NCBI GenBank assembly: GCA_028023455.1
Contig: JAQFVV010006833.1
Location: forward strand, 124,001-188,000
Origin: Epiperipatus broadwayi
Taxonomy: Eukaryota > Onychophora > Udeonychophora > Euonychophora > Peripatidae
Direction of reading: 5' to 3'
Length of the DNA: 64,000 nt
Shown here: positions 11,240 to 22,096 of the stretch, in pieces
How the letters are laid out: every line of letters begins with the position of its first letter
How positions within the stretch are numbered: position 1 is the first letter of the stretch
Translations under genes and position numbers: made by a program
Notes under the pieces: generated by a model
What the model saw: only the letters and a program-made list of their open reading frames with translations
What the model was told of the DNA's origin: nothing
Database searches by the model: none

Positions 11240-12160
11240 TGATTTCTTAACAGTTTAAAAACGAACGCTAGCGTTAATGATTAAAATATTTATGGAAAAT
11301 GTAAAATTAAATACTGTAGTTAATAAAAGACGTAAAAAAAGTTTGTCTTGTATTAATTTTTTTCAAATATTTGAAATTTTTTATTAGTCATACTTTATTT
11401 GCTTATTTGTTAATGCAAATTTTAAAGTAATTTTTCCTTGTTGATTGCTTTTATGCGAATTCTGAAAATTACAGACCTTATCCCCCATTTTTCAAGGTAA
11501 GTTAAGTCTATTTTTGTGCATTTTTTTTAATGCAAGTTTTCTATGGAACCTATTTACTGCATAAAACGAGATCCAGGTGTAGTTTATGATAATAAACTAA
11601 AAAAAAGGAGGAATAAACGTATTTAGGACTTATCTAGTTATTTATAATATGGTTCAAAATATTCTTGCTATTATCTAACTAAATGCAATCATTTAACATG
11701 CAAACATGAATTATACGAAACTAAAACATAGTAGCTCAACATATATAAAAGTAGTTTTCAGACCGGAGATTGATTTATTTAAGATTATCTGTTATAATAT
11801 TTAATAATATCCACTCTGAGGGATGGCACAGCATAATTAATGAAATATCAAATAAACAAAGTAAGGAACGCATATCTGCAGATTGAATAGATTAAAAATA
11901 ATAACTAAAATAGTTATTACGATTAACAGAAAGATTATTAGTTAACTTTTAATTAGGGAAGATGTTACATTATTATTTTAAATGAAGGTACATTAAAATA
12001 TTTAAATCAGTAAGTACCAATTCATTACACAGTTTCAATTATTAATAATAATTTTAACTTAACAGTATGTGCACATTTATAATATAGCTAGCTTTAAAAA
12101 ATTATAGAAATGATTTATTAAAACTTAGTTTAAGAGCTCTGCGGAAGATTAATTACCGAT
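11240..12160. other. Gene-free A+T-rich DNA
   Basis: Nothing supportable was seen. The stretch is plain A+T-rich sequence. Confidence 0.55.
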
Positions 12161-12164
12161 CATC

Positions 12165-12310
12165 TTGCTGAGGTGGCTGGCATGGTGTAGGCACTAATAT
12201 TCACCAATGGGCTGCTGTTTTGAACTCCCTCCATCTCCTAGACCAATTTCCCCACAAGGAAGACCTTATAGGCCTTCCAGCCTCGGGTCTTCATCATCAA
12301 TTTTAGCATA
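12165..12310 (+). mobile_element. Possible tRNA-derived SINE
   Basis: A GC-richer block contains GGCTGGCATGGTGTAGG, similar to a pol III A box, and 40 nt later GCTGTTTTGAACTCC, similar to a B box, followed by a C/T-rich unrelated body. The arrangement is that of a tRNA-derived SINE. No cloverleaf could be completed by eye and no second copy was found in this window, so an exon or another repeat remains possible. Confidence 0.3.
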
Positions 12311-12319
12311 GCACCTGGC

Positions 12320-13795
12320 TGTATTTGATCATAATTAAGAGTTAGCTAATTTTGAACTATAGCCAGCTTAAATTTAATAAAAACAAAAGGATCTGGCTTA
12401 GCTTTTTACAAGTAGTGCTGGGTTAATGATTTTATCTTTGCTTTTAACATTATTTTTAAAACAGCTTTAAAATTTTGTTTCTCAGTTTACCATTTAAATA
12501 GAGGTATTTCTGAGAAACCGGTGACCTTGATTCTCTCTTTTTTAAAAAGAGATTTAAGCTGTCAACATTCTAGCATATACCTAAGACAGACACTCCTGAA
12601 TTTAAGATTTATATGCAAATATCAACAAATCTGTAAATTAAATAACTTAAAATATAATTTAGAACATCTGTAATGTTTAGCAAATTTATTGCATTACAGT
12701 TATCTTCGCATATACACATAGGTGCGCTCCCACATATACGATGATGTTAACAACTTATTTTAAATTTATTAATTTAATCATTTTAAAATTATAACTGCGT
12801 ACACATGATATGCATACAAATGTTAACATTACTATTAGATGTGCGTGCAGATACAAATACACGCACATACATAAAAATATATGCTATTATAAATATTTTA
12901 GTATTAAATTAACTAATATACATGGACTTGGATGGGTTTAAACCAGAGAAAATATACTACTATGGAACATAGTAGGTGAAACAGGATAAATAAATCATAC
13001 TGTTTCAATACGTGTGAATGTGTGTGGACATCCCAGATGGTTTTCTTCTCTTATCTTGATGATGCTAAGATCCCCACGATTAGATTTAAAAATTAACTTA
13101 GTGCTGGCCAGTACATTCATGGTATTTGATGGTCTGTTCATGCTCCACTACTTATTACATACTAATATATATTGAACCAGATGCTTTATCTGCTTCAAAA
13201 GTTTCATCGCAGAATTCAAACTAACTTTTGTTTTTATAAAGTTTTAAAGAAAAACTATTTGATAGTTTTATGTTATAGTGCATATATGCAGCTATAATTT
13301 AAAATTCTCTAATTTTACTTGTTAGTTTAAAAATAAGCTTCTTTTTTCATTATCTATTTTTGAAAAAAATATTCTAATTAAAAAAGTTTTAATCTTCTGA
13401 AGAAAAAAAAAAAAGCATTTTAATTTTGAAAGTTTTGATTGCATTCCTAGGTCTTTTAATTTTTTTTGATTGTAATCTATTTTTAATTTATTTGTAAAAA
13501 AAAACAAAAACTTAATTTTGCATTTACTTTTTTAAATTAATTTTGTATAAGATAGGAACTTGATCGGATTTTTAATTGATTAAGTCTGAGATAGATTTGC
13601 CCTGGGCAAAAAACTTCTAATTAAAGATGATGCGGGAGATAAGAATGCATATAATTAGCCTTGGAATTTCAGACTCATTATTATTTGACTATTCATTTTT
13701 ATTCTGCTTGATGCATATTGATTCAGCTTTTAGTTCACTAATAGTGACACCTGTTCGAGTTGCCATGCTGCCATAAATTTCCAAGATTATTGTCC
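12320..13795. other. Gene-free A+T-rich DNA
   Basis: No gene was recognised. Slightly GC-richer stretches near 13,030-13,150 show no extended reading frame. The minus-strand frame at 13,322-13,507 is Lys/Phe-rich low complexity. Confidence 0.5.
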
Positions 13796-13799
13796 CTAC

Positions 13800-14160
13800 C
13801 TGAGTGCAGCCATCGAGAATACCTTTTGTTGTCTATTAAGAAATCCTGCTGAAATTATATAATTGTCTTCCAATTGCTGAAAATCATCTCTGCAGAACAT
13901 GCCATTATGAATCTTATCTACAACATGCCATGCTAAACCAACCCAAAGACAAATCCTGGATTGTTTCTGCAATATCATGTAGTAAAAGCTTAAACAAGAA
14001 CTTGATTCAATGCTTGCCTCCAGACTCCTGAACATATAATGGAAACCAAAATCGTCGGAACTTTGAAGTGAAATAAACTTTGTGTGCTGCTGAAAGACAT
14101 CCACTGAACCCAACCTTATGCCTTGCGGTAAAGAGTTTTCATAATTTAACCAGGGTTTAA
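13800..14160 (-). CDS. Uncharacterised exon-like ORF
   Basis: An uninterrupted minus-strand frame of about 120 codons runs to 13,800, with more even base composition than its flanks and no low-complexity bias. It ends at CTCAG followed by GTAGGG, a good splice donor, which would make the apparent TAG stop intronic. There is no ATG at the left edge and no clear acceptor was fixed. The residue content is mixed (for example DDFGFHYMFRSLEAS and CRDDFQQLEDNY). I recognise no domain. It could be an internal exon of a host gene, an exon of a retained pseudogene, or a piece of an unrecognised transposon. Confidence 0.3.
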
Positions 14161-14169
14161 GTCTCTTAT

Positions 14170-15195
14170 TAAAGTCTCAGCATAATCTTTAAAGCAACCT
14201 ATCTTTAATATAAGATTTGTATATCTTTGTTATACAGTTATTAATTTAAATAAGTTTAGTTTGCATTTCCTGCAGACTGCAAATCTTTTGGCTGGCAGTT
14301 TATCGTGTGTATTGTTTTTTCTAAATCAGATTTTTTTTCCTTTGTAATTACATAAATCGTAATCCTTTCTTGTTCTATTTTCTTATCTTGTATTTGGTTC
14401 AACCTTGAACATGGTAAATCATGAGCTGTTCTGCAGACATGACATTCTTGGTCCCAATGCTTTATTCGAGGTCAAGGAAAGCTCGCCTGTGCTATTTCAT
14501 TGTATCCCTTACAAGACCGCTTCATTTTTGAAATCTCTAAATAGGAAACTGAAATTAGTTTTTTTATAAATCGCTAGCAGGAACAGTATAAATCCCTCTT
14601 TAAAACATAGGTGGGAAAACAAACTTATCTGCCAGGGTGTTTAATGTTTAATTTTCAATACTCTCATACTCTCTCTGATAAATACTCTAGAAGAATCTAG
14701 GTTAAACTTTCGTATTTTATTTGTCCGAGATTTATTTATTTTCTTGAATTTAATAAACTGTAACATTATTTAAAATTAGTTTGGCTGATGTTGTCTCTGT
14801 ATTCTTTTCTCATCTGAACAATTTTAAAGATCACTTCCTCTCCCTGAGTCTAGCTGATAGCATTCACCACCATCAACTTTTGAATACCGTAAATTAAATT
14901 TTCTACGTCATTAGTGATCTAGTAGTGCCCTCGGTGATCAAAATAAGATATAAGTGGCCGGTACAATATATATATGCTTTGTATAACAAAATTAAAAAAC
15001 AATCACATAGCTATGAAATCTGAAACAATTCTGGATGAAGTTGAACTGCATAATTAATTTATCTAATCTTGCAAAATAAAGAATTTGTAGTACATCTAAT
15101 CTCTATACTTTGCAGAGCAGTCTGATTTGCTATTCTGAAATGTGTTCAAATCTCAAATATTAAAAACCTTCCTTTTCAATTATAAGCACATGCTT
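14170..15195. other. Intergenic DNA, no gene recognised
   Basis: No coding region was supported. The stretch next to 15,195 may contain the decayed C-terminal part of the RT listed next, but I could not follow the frame. Confidence 0.45.
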
Positions 15196-15955
15196 TTAAT
15201 ATGTAGTTACTTTTATTAAAATACTCCCTCTAAGCTTAATTCTATGATTAATTTTATCCATTATGCTTCTATCTACATTAATAATCTGATCAAGATTATT
15301 AACTTCTAATTCATGATAATCGATCTTTATTTTCTTCTGAAAAAACTGATTTAAATTTACTTTGAGTTTATTTATCTTTAGTTTTACTTTCATCTTATAA
15401 TTCTTGCAACATTTCATATAGTTTTGAAACATCATTTGCAAAAAACAGCTACATCCTTTTATAAAATCTAGGTGACTTAAATAATCATCTACTTTTAATC
15501 CCTTAACTGCCCATTTTAATCCACAAAATACTTCTTGTAAAATTGTTGCCAAAAGTTTTGGATATCGAATTAACTGTCATAGACCCGTCTCAATATTAAC
15601 TTTAGTATAACCACTAATCTAATCCATGCGTTTTCATTTTGATAAATATCTTTAGACTACAGTATTCTGGGTTTATATCTTGATGATCCAATGCATTAAA
15701 AAAAAAATTTGTATAATCAAACACCTTTCCAAATAACTTATACAAATCCATAGCATAATAGTAACTAATACTCATTGGCCCTTCCTGTAATTTTTTCAAT
15801 ACCTGGATATGATCCAATGTGCTAAAGTTATTTTTAAATCCATCTTGTATTTTTTATTGCTTAAATTCTAAGGATCACTCTAGTGTGAGAATTATCTTGG
15901 TAATGATTTTATATATAACAGATAAGACTAATAGGTCTGTAATTTCTAATATCTT
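15196..15955 (-). pseudogene. RTE-like non-LTR reverse transcriptase, decayed
   Basis: Read on the minus strand, the order of RT landmarks is preserved across frameshifts and stops. DIRNYRPIS (finger motif) is at about 15,953-15,927; LDHIQVLKKLQ follows near 15,817; a KVFDYTNFFNAL-like stretch stands where the first catalytic-aspartate motif belongs. Then come DHQDINPEYCSL, YLSHLDF at the catalytic box, a KIKIDYHELEV segment, and VDRSIMDKINHRI. The FADD catalytic box reads FIKG, so both aspartates are lost and the enzyme is dead. The motif set resembles endonuclease-RT proteins of RTE/BovB-type elements. The endonuclease and the 3' end were not identified. Confidence 0.8.
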
Positions 15956-16004
15956 GATATATATTGAACCTTATATGTGCTTTTATAAAACATGTACAAT
16001 ATAG

Positions 16005-16379
16005 ATGTTTTAGACATACATATACAATATGTGTAGACATATATAATTTTATCAAAAAAAAAATTTAGATATTAAAAAAAATAATAAAAAATAAACTATA
16101 ATTAAAATTTTCTAATCAAGGTAACTTTACCTTTTGTTAAAAACAACAACGAAAAGGATTTAATAATTTTAACTACTTAACTGAAAAAAGTACATCAGCT
16201 CTTTGATTATGAGATTTTGCAAATGCAAAAATTTCTTTTTTATTATTTTTTTTTATTAGTATATATTATACCTAGCCTCTTTTGCGTCGTCTTGTAATTT
16301 TTTATAAACATCATTTATATAAAATCAATAAAATATTTAATGTTTATAATAACGACTCAATCAGAACTTTGTACCTCCC
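16005..16379. other. A+T-rich DNA
   Basis: Poly-A and poly-T rich sequence without features. Confidence 0.5.
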
Positions 16380-16640
16380 TCTTACACAAAATCCTATCAC
16401 GGGGCTGTCGGTACCTCGGGTAGAGTGGTCAATATCATTTGCAAACATTTGCCAATAACATTAATACTCGTTTACTAGATTACACATTAGCCAATCAAAC
16501 TTTTTATTTATTTAAAGGAAAAAATCCAATGGGCGCCAGCCGACCTTTGTCGACAAGTCTGCTTGACCAATACGATCTAGTACCCGCTCCCGCTAGCTCA
16601 GCTACAACAATCAATAAAATATATACTCCGCCTACCTAAA
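16380..16640. other. CpG-richer patch, function unclear
   Basis: Higher G+C with several CpGs (CACGGGGCTGTCGG, CGACAAG, CCCGCTAGC) sits between A+T-rich flanks. A plus-strand frame at 16,439-16,639 covers 66 codons but has no recognised domain. It lies downstream of the exon-like minus ORF at 17 kb and about 4 kb from the E2F-type promoter, so it may be part of the same transcription unit (for example UTR or exon antisense to that frame) or an alternative promoter. Confidence 0.25.
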
Positions 16641-17018
16641 AATCAATTTACGAATCTTTCTCTGCGCTAATTTTCTCGCTTTCTTTTTTTTTTTTTTATT
16701 TAATTCAAATTTAATTTAAGTAATCACTAACCCATTAAGTCTCCATTTACGCTATTTCACTTCGTTTGGTCTTATAATATAATTAATTACACTTTTGTTC
16801 AAGTTTAGATAATATTTAATACAACCAAAATATCATATTATACATACATTTAGAAAATAATTATACGCACACAATTATATTTGAAATCACAATAAAATCT
16901 CTGGGTAATGGAGCTAAAGACAATTAGTAATTATTGTTCGTAACATAAAGTTCAGAGTTTATTATTCCATATATTATTATGGCTTTTAATTAGTGAATTA
17001 AAATGAAATAAATATTAC

Positions 17019-17251
17019 CTAGCTTTCTCCTTTATGCAAGGTTCCGAGCGTAGCTTCTGATAGTATTTCCTTCGGTCAGTTAGCGCTAACTCTTTGCAAT
17101 CCTTTTCCCGATGTCGTTGGGATCCTGTGGGCTTCACCGTGGACACTCCGTTTCCTTCTTGTTTTACGCGAACATAATCGACATTCGAACTGACTGCTGT
17201 TGGTATTGCATGGAAGGATTCGGCCGGCTGTTCACACGATGGGTTTAACAA
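17019..17251 (-). CDS. Possible coding exon, basic region
   Basis: A minus-strand frame of about 77 codons has clearly higher G+C than its flanks, with a basic C-terminal half containing SQRHREKDCKELALTD and RRKYYQKLRSEP. It runs into a splice donor (AG followed by GTAATA at 17,018), so the apparent stop after KAR is probably intronic. The left edge is not fixed; a phase-0 acceptor after GAACAG near 17,228 is possible but lacks a pyrimidine tract. It lies downstream of the 20.5 kb first exon on the same strand, with matching phase 0 if that acceptor is used. I do not recognise the domain; a basic, probably nucleic-acid-associated region is an inference from composition. Confidence 0.35.
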
Positions 17252-18429
17252 TGCAGCATTATGTTTTATTTAACTTTAGACGTATATTAATAATATGACT
17301 ATGAAATTAAGAATAAATCAGAATCAAATTTTAATCACAATATCAAATTCAATCTAATAATTCAATACTCTAATAATACAATAGAAAATTCGCCCCTTTT
17401 ATATTTTACGGTCCTTATCTTGCGGATTCAATCTACATTCTGAATTTCTGCTATTGGACAATTATTTCTTTTCTTTCGACTCTCTACACAGTTTCATTGG
17501 TCATTCTTTAGATGATTGCAAATTTCAATTTCTTTGTTAGAGTTATTTCACTAACTAGCCGTTTAATGGAAATTTCTCATGTTTGTCATTAGCTCCCATT
17601 GTTCACTACATTCCTTTGGTTATATATATATATTTTTTTTATTATAAGACAAAACGAACTCCACCTTGCTTTTTTTTCTTTTTTTAAAAGCAATCTTAAA
17701 TCAAATTTCAATTAAATCAAATTTTTAGTTAAATCAAGTTTTAATTCTTTAGGTTTTATTTAAATATGATTCAAAATTATATCTTATAAAACTGTCTAAT
17801 TTATGCTTTTAACGATAAACCCTTCTATGAGAAAAAAAAATTCTTTTTATTCTTATTTTACCCTATAAGACCTTTTATTTTTATTAAATATTTAAACAAA
17901 TCTTTTATCAATTTATATTTCTCCCAAAATTATGTGTAACTCCGAAGAAAGCACCCTCCTTCCTGATGTATCTCGGTACAATATATATTTAGAAATTTGC
18001 CACATAATTCAGGTCATCCTTCTTTTTAATAATTGTTCCACCTTTTCTTGTTGAAGTATTTCATCATACCCAAGTTATTTCTACTTGCCACCTGGTTATT
18101 ATATGATGAGCTTAATTTCTCTTAAGGTCATATGCAATTTATTTTATATTGAGAATTATTCAATCATAGATTTAAATTATTATTTTCAATCTGTACTTTG
18201 TGTGAAAATAAGGAAACAATATACTTTTGATCCTTGCAACAATTTTCTGCAACTCTAGTTTTGATGTTTATGTTTTCTGTAAATTTATAAATTTTTTTAT
18301 TATATAAAAAAAAAAAAAAATTTACAAAAAACAAAAACATCAAAACTGGTAGGCAAATTTGAAACATGCTGAAAAATACCTACTTAATCATGGGTAAAAA
18401 TGTGATTTACAGAATTATAAAAAATTCAG
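17252..18429. other. A+T-rich DNA, possibly intronic
   Basis: No coding sequence was recognised. If the 20.5 kb and 17 kb exons belong to one gene, this is intron sequence. The minus ORF at 18,164-18,367 is a Phe/Asn/Lys-rich artefact. Confidence 0.45.
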
Positions 18430-19505
18430 TATTTCTAAGATAAAAGCATTAAAACATCACATCATCATTTCCTCTGCTACCCAAACTGTTAAAACAGTAG
18501 CAAACTCTCCATAGTAGTGCGTGCAAGACTTAGTAATCAATGCATCTAAAAAAATTTGTGCATAAAATCTCTATCTAGTGCATACTCATTCAATATAACC
18601 AGAGTAATTTCTAGCTTGTGATTTTCATCAATTAGGAGCCTTGGATCAGAGACCACTGCATTCAGATCTTAGAATATAACACAACCCTCCAACAGCTTGC
18701 CTTTTATCTCTTTAATCAACTATAAAAGTATGAGCCCAAGATGAAAGCATAATGTATTAATCCAAGATAAATTCACTTGTATAATCAAATAGTATCTGAA
18801 CCCAGTTCAGTATCTATAAGTTTGGATATCTCTGGTTTTTTAAAACCTAGTCACCATAATTCCTATGGCAAGATTGATATAAAGCCACTAAAACATCACA
18901 TGATCACAATTTCTTGCACTTACCCAAGCTGTTAGAACAATAGCAAACTCTCCATACAGTAATACTATCCAGTTAGATTCTAAGATCTAGGTGCAGTGCT
19001 CTCAGATCCAAGACTCCTCATTGATGAAACCCACAAGCTAGACACTAGTCTGGGATATTGGATTTTATGCACAAACCTTTCATCCATTGATTATTAAAGC
19101 TTGTACTGCTGTATGGAGAGTTTGCTGTTTTAACAGCTTGTGCAAGCCTAGGAAATGGTGATCATGTGATGATTTAGTTTTATACCAATTCTGCCAATAA
19201 GATTATGGTGAATGTGGTTTTTAAAAAAATCATTTACTACAATGAATAGATACTGAACTGGGTTCAGATCAATATGACTTCACAAGTGAATCAGCTTGGA
19301 TAGAAAAGTTATCTTAGGTTCCTAGCTTTAAAATTGATAAAATAGGTAAAAGGTACCCACTGATGAAAGTCACAAGCTAGAAACTAATCTAGAGATACTG
19401 ATTGAGTAGATACTAGATAGGAATTTTATGCACAAACTTTTTTGATTACTAAGGCTTGCATTGGGTGTGAATACTTTATGGTGAGTTTGGTACTATTTCT
19501 AAGAT
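18430..19505. repeat. Nested palindromic repeat, about 1.1 kb
   Basis: Two levels of inverted repeats share a centre near 19,030. The inner level is the hairpin element at 18,894-19,172. The next level pairs 18,770-18,893 with 19,173-19,292, carrying CTGAACCCAGTTCAGTATCT on one arm and its complement on the other. Outside these, 18,440-18,680 and 19,360-19,500 are half copies of the same element facing each other: both carry the CTAGCTTGTG / CACAAGCTAG block and the ATTTTATGCACAAA block. The structure looks like repeated insertion of one family into itself in inverted orientation, or a larger transposon whose arms are built of the unit. No protein-coding frame was found in it. Confidence 0.8.
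18894..19172. mobile_element. MITE-like hairpin element, inner copy
   Basis: The left end is CATCACATGATCAC and the right end is GTGATCATGTGATG. The arms remain complementary through a GCTGTT-A-AACA-AGCAAACTCTCCATACAG block, about 70 bp each side. The core contains GTGCAGTGCTCTCAGATCC, GATGAAACCCACAAGCTAG and GATTTTATGCACAAA, which recur in the copies at 19.7 and 44.8-45.5 kb. There is no coding capacity. A short target duplication could not be fixed because the copy is nested within related sequence. Confidence 0.8.
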
Positions 19506-19715
19506 AGTGAATACACCTAGATATTAAAAATTTGCATTAATACATAGTACTATTTCATAATAAAAATATGCTTGCTGTAAAATAGTGCGCAAAATTCCTT
19601 TAACCCACTACAACCAAAAAAGGTTAAAACATCAAAAAACACAGGATTTGATATTTAATATATTTTTAAACACAATATTGAAAAACATATATAAACTGTA
19701 ACTTTCATATCACAC

Positions 19716-20020
19716 AACCTGAAATATTACATGATCACTATCTCCCATGCTTGCTCATAACTGTTGTTAAAATAGGCAAAACTCTCTCCATACAGTAATG
19801 CCACTCAAAGCAAGACATAGATCTAGGTGCAGTGCTCTCAGATCCAAGGCTCCTCACTGACGAAGGTCACAAGCCAGAAATTAGTTTGGGGATATTGGAT
19901 GAGTGGGCACTAGATGGGGATTTTATGCACAAGCTTTCTGGCATCCATTGATAACTCTGTCTTGCTTTGAGTGGCACTACTGTATGGAGACAGTTTTGCC
20001 TATTTTAACCTGAAATATTA
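19716..20020. mobile_element. MITE-like hairpin element flanked by a 14-bp direct repeat
   Basis: A separate copy of the 18.9 kb family has arms (GGCAAAACT-CTCTCCATACAGTA on the left, complement on the right) around the same GTGCAGTGCTCTCAGATCC core. It is bounded by the exact 14-bp direct repeat AACCTGAAATATTA (19,716-19,729 and 20,007-20,020). That length is more typical of target-primed retrotransposition than of cut-and-paste MITEs, unless the right copy arose otherwise. The right CATGATCAC end seen at the left is missing, so the 3' side may be truncated. Confidence 0.75.
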
Positions 20021-20439
20021 ATTGATAAAAAACTTAATTATAAATTAAAAGAAAATGCTACTAAACCCTTTACCAGTAAATATCCCAACCAAAGTATATA
20101 GCAAGGATGGAAAACTCACGCTCCGTAGTTATTAAAGTAATACTATTTAAGATAAAATTACAACACAATCGATATTGATGAAGGAATGATAAATTACTTA
20201 ATTTTATGTCTATTACGCTTTATTTTTTAAGTGAAGAAAATACTGTATAATAAATCCTTTAGAAAAAAAAAAAGAAGAAGAATTTGCTGTAAATTATTTA
20301 CATATATATATTGTCAAATTTTCACGTTTTTTTTTTTTAAAAACTTAAATGATCAAAAAATGTGATGCCAAAGAGCATAAGATGATAAAAACTTAATAAA
20401 ATGAAAGTATTATTAAGCAGCTATTAAAAGTGAACTTAC
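20021..20439. other. A+T-rich DNA downstream of exon 1, probably intron
   Basis: No coding signal is present. The donor at 20,434-20,439 marks the start of the putative intron on the minus strand. Confidence 0.5.
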
Positions 20440-20535
20440 TTCATTATTAAGAAGTCCAAGTTCTTTTAATATTTTTCTGCTTTCGGCAATATTCTTAAGT
20501 CTAAGTTGTTCATAATCACTTAATACATTAGCCAT
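20440..20535 (-). CDS. First coding exon of a multi-exon host gene (YExLRLKNI motif)
   Basis: Minus-strand ATG at 20,535 opens exactly 32 codons ending in GAA, immediately followed by the consensus donor GTAAGT (20,439-20,434), phase 0. The encoded segment starts MANVLSDYEQLRLKNIAES and continues to KELGLLNNE. The pattern YE-LR--NI-----L--LGL is a short helical motif near the N-terminus or before the main domain of several eukaryotic nuclear proteins; WDR76-type WD-repeat proteins and CDCA7-like proteins come to mind from memory of the motif. Good initiation context (ATGG), clean donor, and an E2F-type site 130 bp upstream all support a real gene. The downstream exons were not found with certainty; 17,019-17,251 is a candidate. 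The family assignment is tentative, so no symbol is given. Confidence 0.65.
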
Positions 20536-20720
20536 AATGAAAATAAAACGAGTGACTGATATTGTAGTATAATTATTAAAAGTTTCTACCACGCTGATTT
20601 TGCCGCTTCAATTATCACATGACCAAAAACATGTGACGAGATGAAGTTCTTACAATGGATGATATTGGCGGGAAAATTGCCGTCATCTCGATCGTCGTTA
20701 AATTATCACATTGCTATAAA
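20536..20720 (-). promoter_or_regulatory. Probable promoter and 5' UTR of the 20.5 kb gene
   Basis: Upstream of the ATG the sequence becomes CpG-richer than the flanks (CGAGTGAC, CCACGCTG, GCCGC, TCTCGATCGTCG) and holds a perfect E2F-type element and a CACATG/CATGTG pair. There is no TATA box at a fitting distance. Together with the exon this looks like a TATA-less, cell-cycle-type promoter. The start of transcription cannot be placed from sequence alone. Confidence 0.5.
20665..20676 (-). promoter_or_regulatory. E2F-type binding site
   Basis: The minus strand reads TTTTCCCGCCAA, an exact match to the TTTSSCGC E2F/DP consensus with its flanking AA. It is 130 bp upstream of the ATG at 20,535. 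E2F sites at this position are typical of genes induced at G1/S. A 12-mer of this kind is unlikely by chance in such A+T-rich DNA. Confidence 0.6.
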
Positions 20721-21273
20721 ATTGTCATCATTTTAATCCTATGATAAATAATGATTAATAATAATTAAAAGCTGATTTCTATATAAATTAATAGAGTGAA
20801 TAGGAAAAAAATTACAACAATGTATTGACTACGCGAGATTCCTAATGTTACACCGCTATCGTAATGGTGCTGTATAGTATGAAGTTTTAAATATTACATA
20901 CTAAAATGTGAAACTTGGCTTACATTATTTTAAAACATTAGGGTTTCCATTGTAAAAGATTTAATATTTTTTACAGTTTTAACTATACTAAGAATTTATA
21001 GCGTATTTATGTGTGGTATTCATTTAATTAAATTCATTAGCAGCTTATTCGCAAATGAGTATGCTATTGCAAGAAGAAAAGAAACTAGTTTAGAAATGAG
21101 TTTTGCGATGACTACAAACCAATCTATGAAAGACAAATTCGTCCATATGTAGAACATGATCCATTTTTTTGTTTATTTGATACTTTGCAATGCTGTTTTA
21201 ATTTCTGCAAAAAATTTTCTGAAACATTTAACAGAGCCCACTGCCATATTTTCCGATTATAAACATTGCATTT
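20721..21273. other. Intergenic A+T-rich DNA
   Basis: Nothing supportable was seen between the promoter region and the hAT element at 21.28 kb. The minus-strand gene's upstream region ends somewhere here. Confidence 0.5.
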
Positions 21274-21281
21274 CTTTAGAG

Positions 21282-22096
21282 CAGGGATGCCCAACCCGTA
21301 GCTCGCGAGTCACATGTGGCTCGCGTAACTGTTTAATGTGGCTCGAATTGCACTCTTCAAAAAAGTAAACATTTTTACAATACAAACAATAACGATATGC
21401 AGTGTCAGGTTTCACATTAAATAAAATATATTTTTCCTGTAATTGTAATTTATATGTATGTTACCAAATTTTTAATAAATAAAATGTATTTACATTTTTT
21501 TTCTTTTTAACATATTACACCATTTTTTTTTTTTGCTGTACACGTTTGGTTTGGTGCTATATATATATTGTGTTTAGTGCTCTTGTATATATTGTTGTTT
21601 TTATCGAGAAAGATCCTTGTAGACGTTTGGTTTGGTGCTGTATATATATTGTGTTTAGTGCTGGAAATAGTTTTTATCGAGATAGATCCATGTACACGTA
21701 TATATTTTGCTGTATATATCGATGTTTAGTGCTGTAAACAGTTGTTTTTATCCGTGTACACGTATATATTTTGCTGTATATATATATTGATGTTTAGTGC
21801 TGTAAATAGTTGTTTTTATCGAGATAGATTCGTGTACACATATATATTTTGCTGTATATATTGATGTTTTCATCGAGAAAGATCCGTGTACACGTTATTT
21901 TGGCCACATTAGAAACGGCGGATTGATACCAATGTGAATAGGCCGTCCCCCCCACCTATCTCCCTACATTGCAGGTTTAGTACCCAAGTACCATGTTTAT
22001 AAATGTAATATGAAAAATGTAATATATAATTGTGGCTCCCCAAATTTTTTTAAATTCTCAACTGGCTCGCGTCAAGTTAAAGGTTGGGCACCACTG
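21282..22096. mobile_element. Complete non-autonomous hAT element with perfect TSD
   Basis: Left end CAGGGATGCCCAACC and right end (complement) CAGTGGTGCCCAACC form the inverted repeats, with subterminal GGCTCGCG motifs on both sides. The flanking 8-bp target duplication CTTTAGAG (21,274-21,281 and 22,097-22,104) is perfect and fits nTnTAGAn. At 815 bp it has no transposase; the interior is mostly a minisatellite. The perfect duplication suggests a fairly recent insertion. Confidence 0.92.
21538..21900. repeat. Minisatellite inside the hAT element
   Basis: About five imperfect units begin GTACACG or a variant at 21,538, 21,619, 21,692, 21,756, 21,834 and 21,888, so spacing ranges from about 54 to 81 bp. 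Each full unit contains a TATATATT tract, GATGTTTAGTGCTGTAAA and TTTTTATCGAGATAGAT. The unit lengths vary by internal deletion. Confidence 0.85.

Noticed and set aside
18452-20010. CRISPR-like array of repeats
   Set aside because: Units are inverted, long and of unequal spacing in a eukaryotic context; a MITE family explains them.
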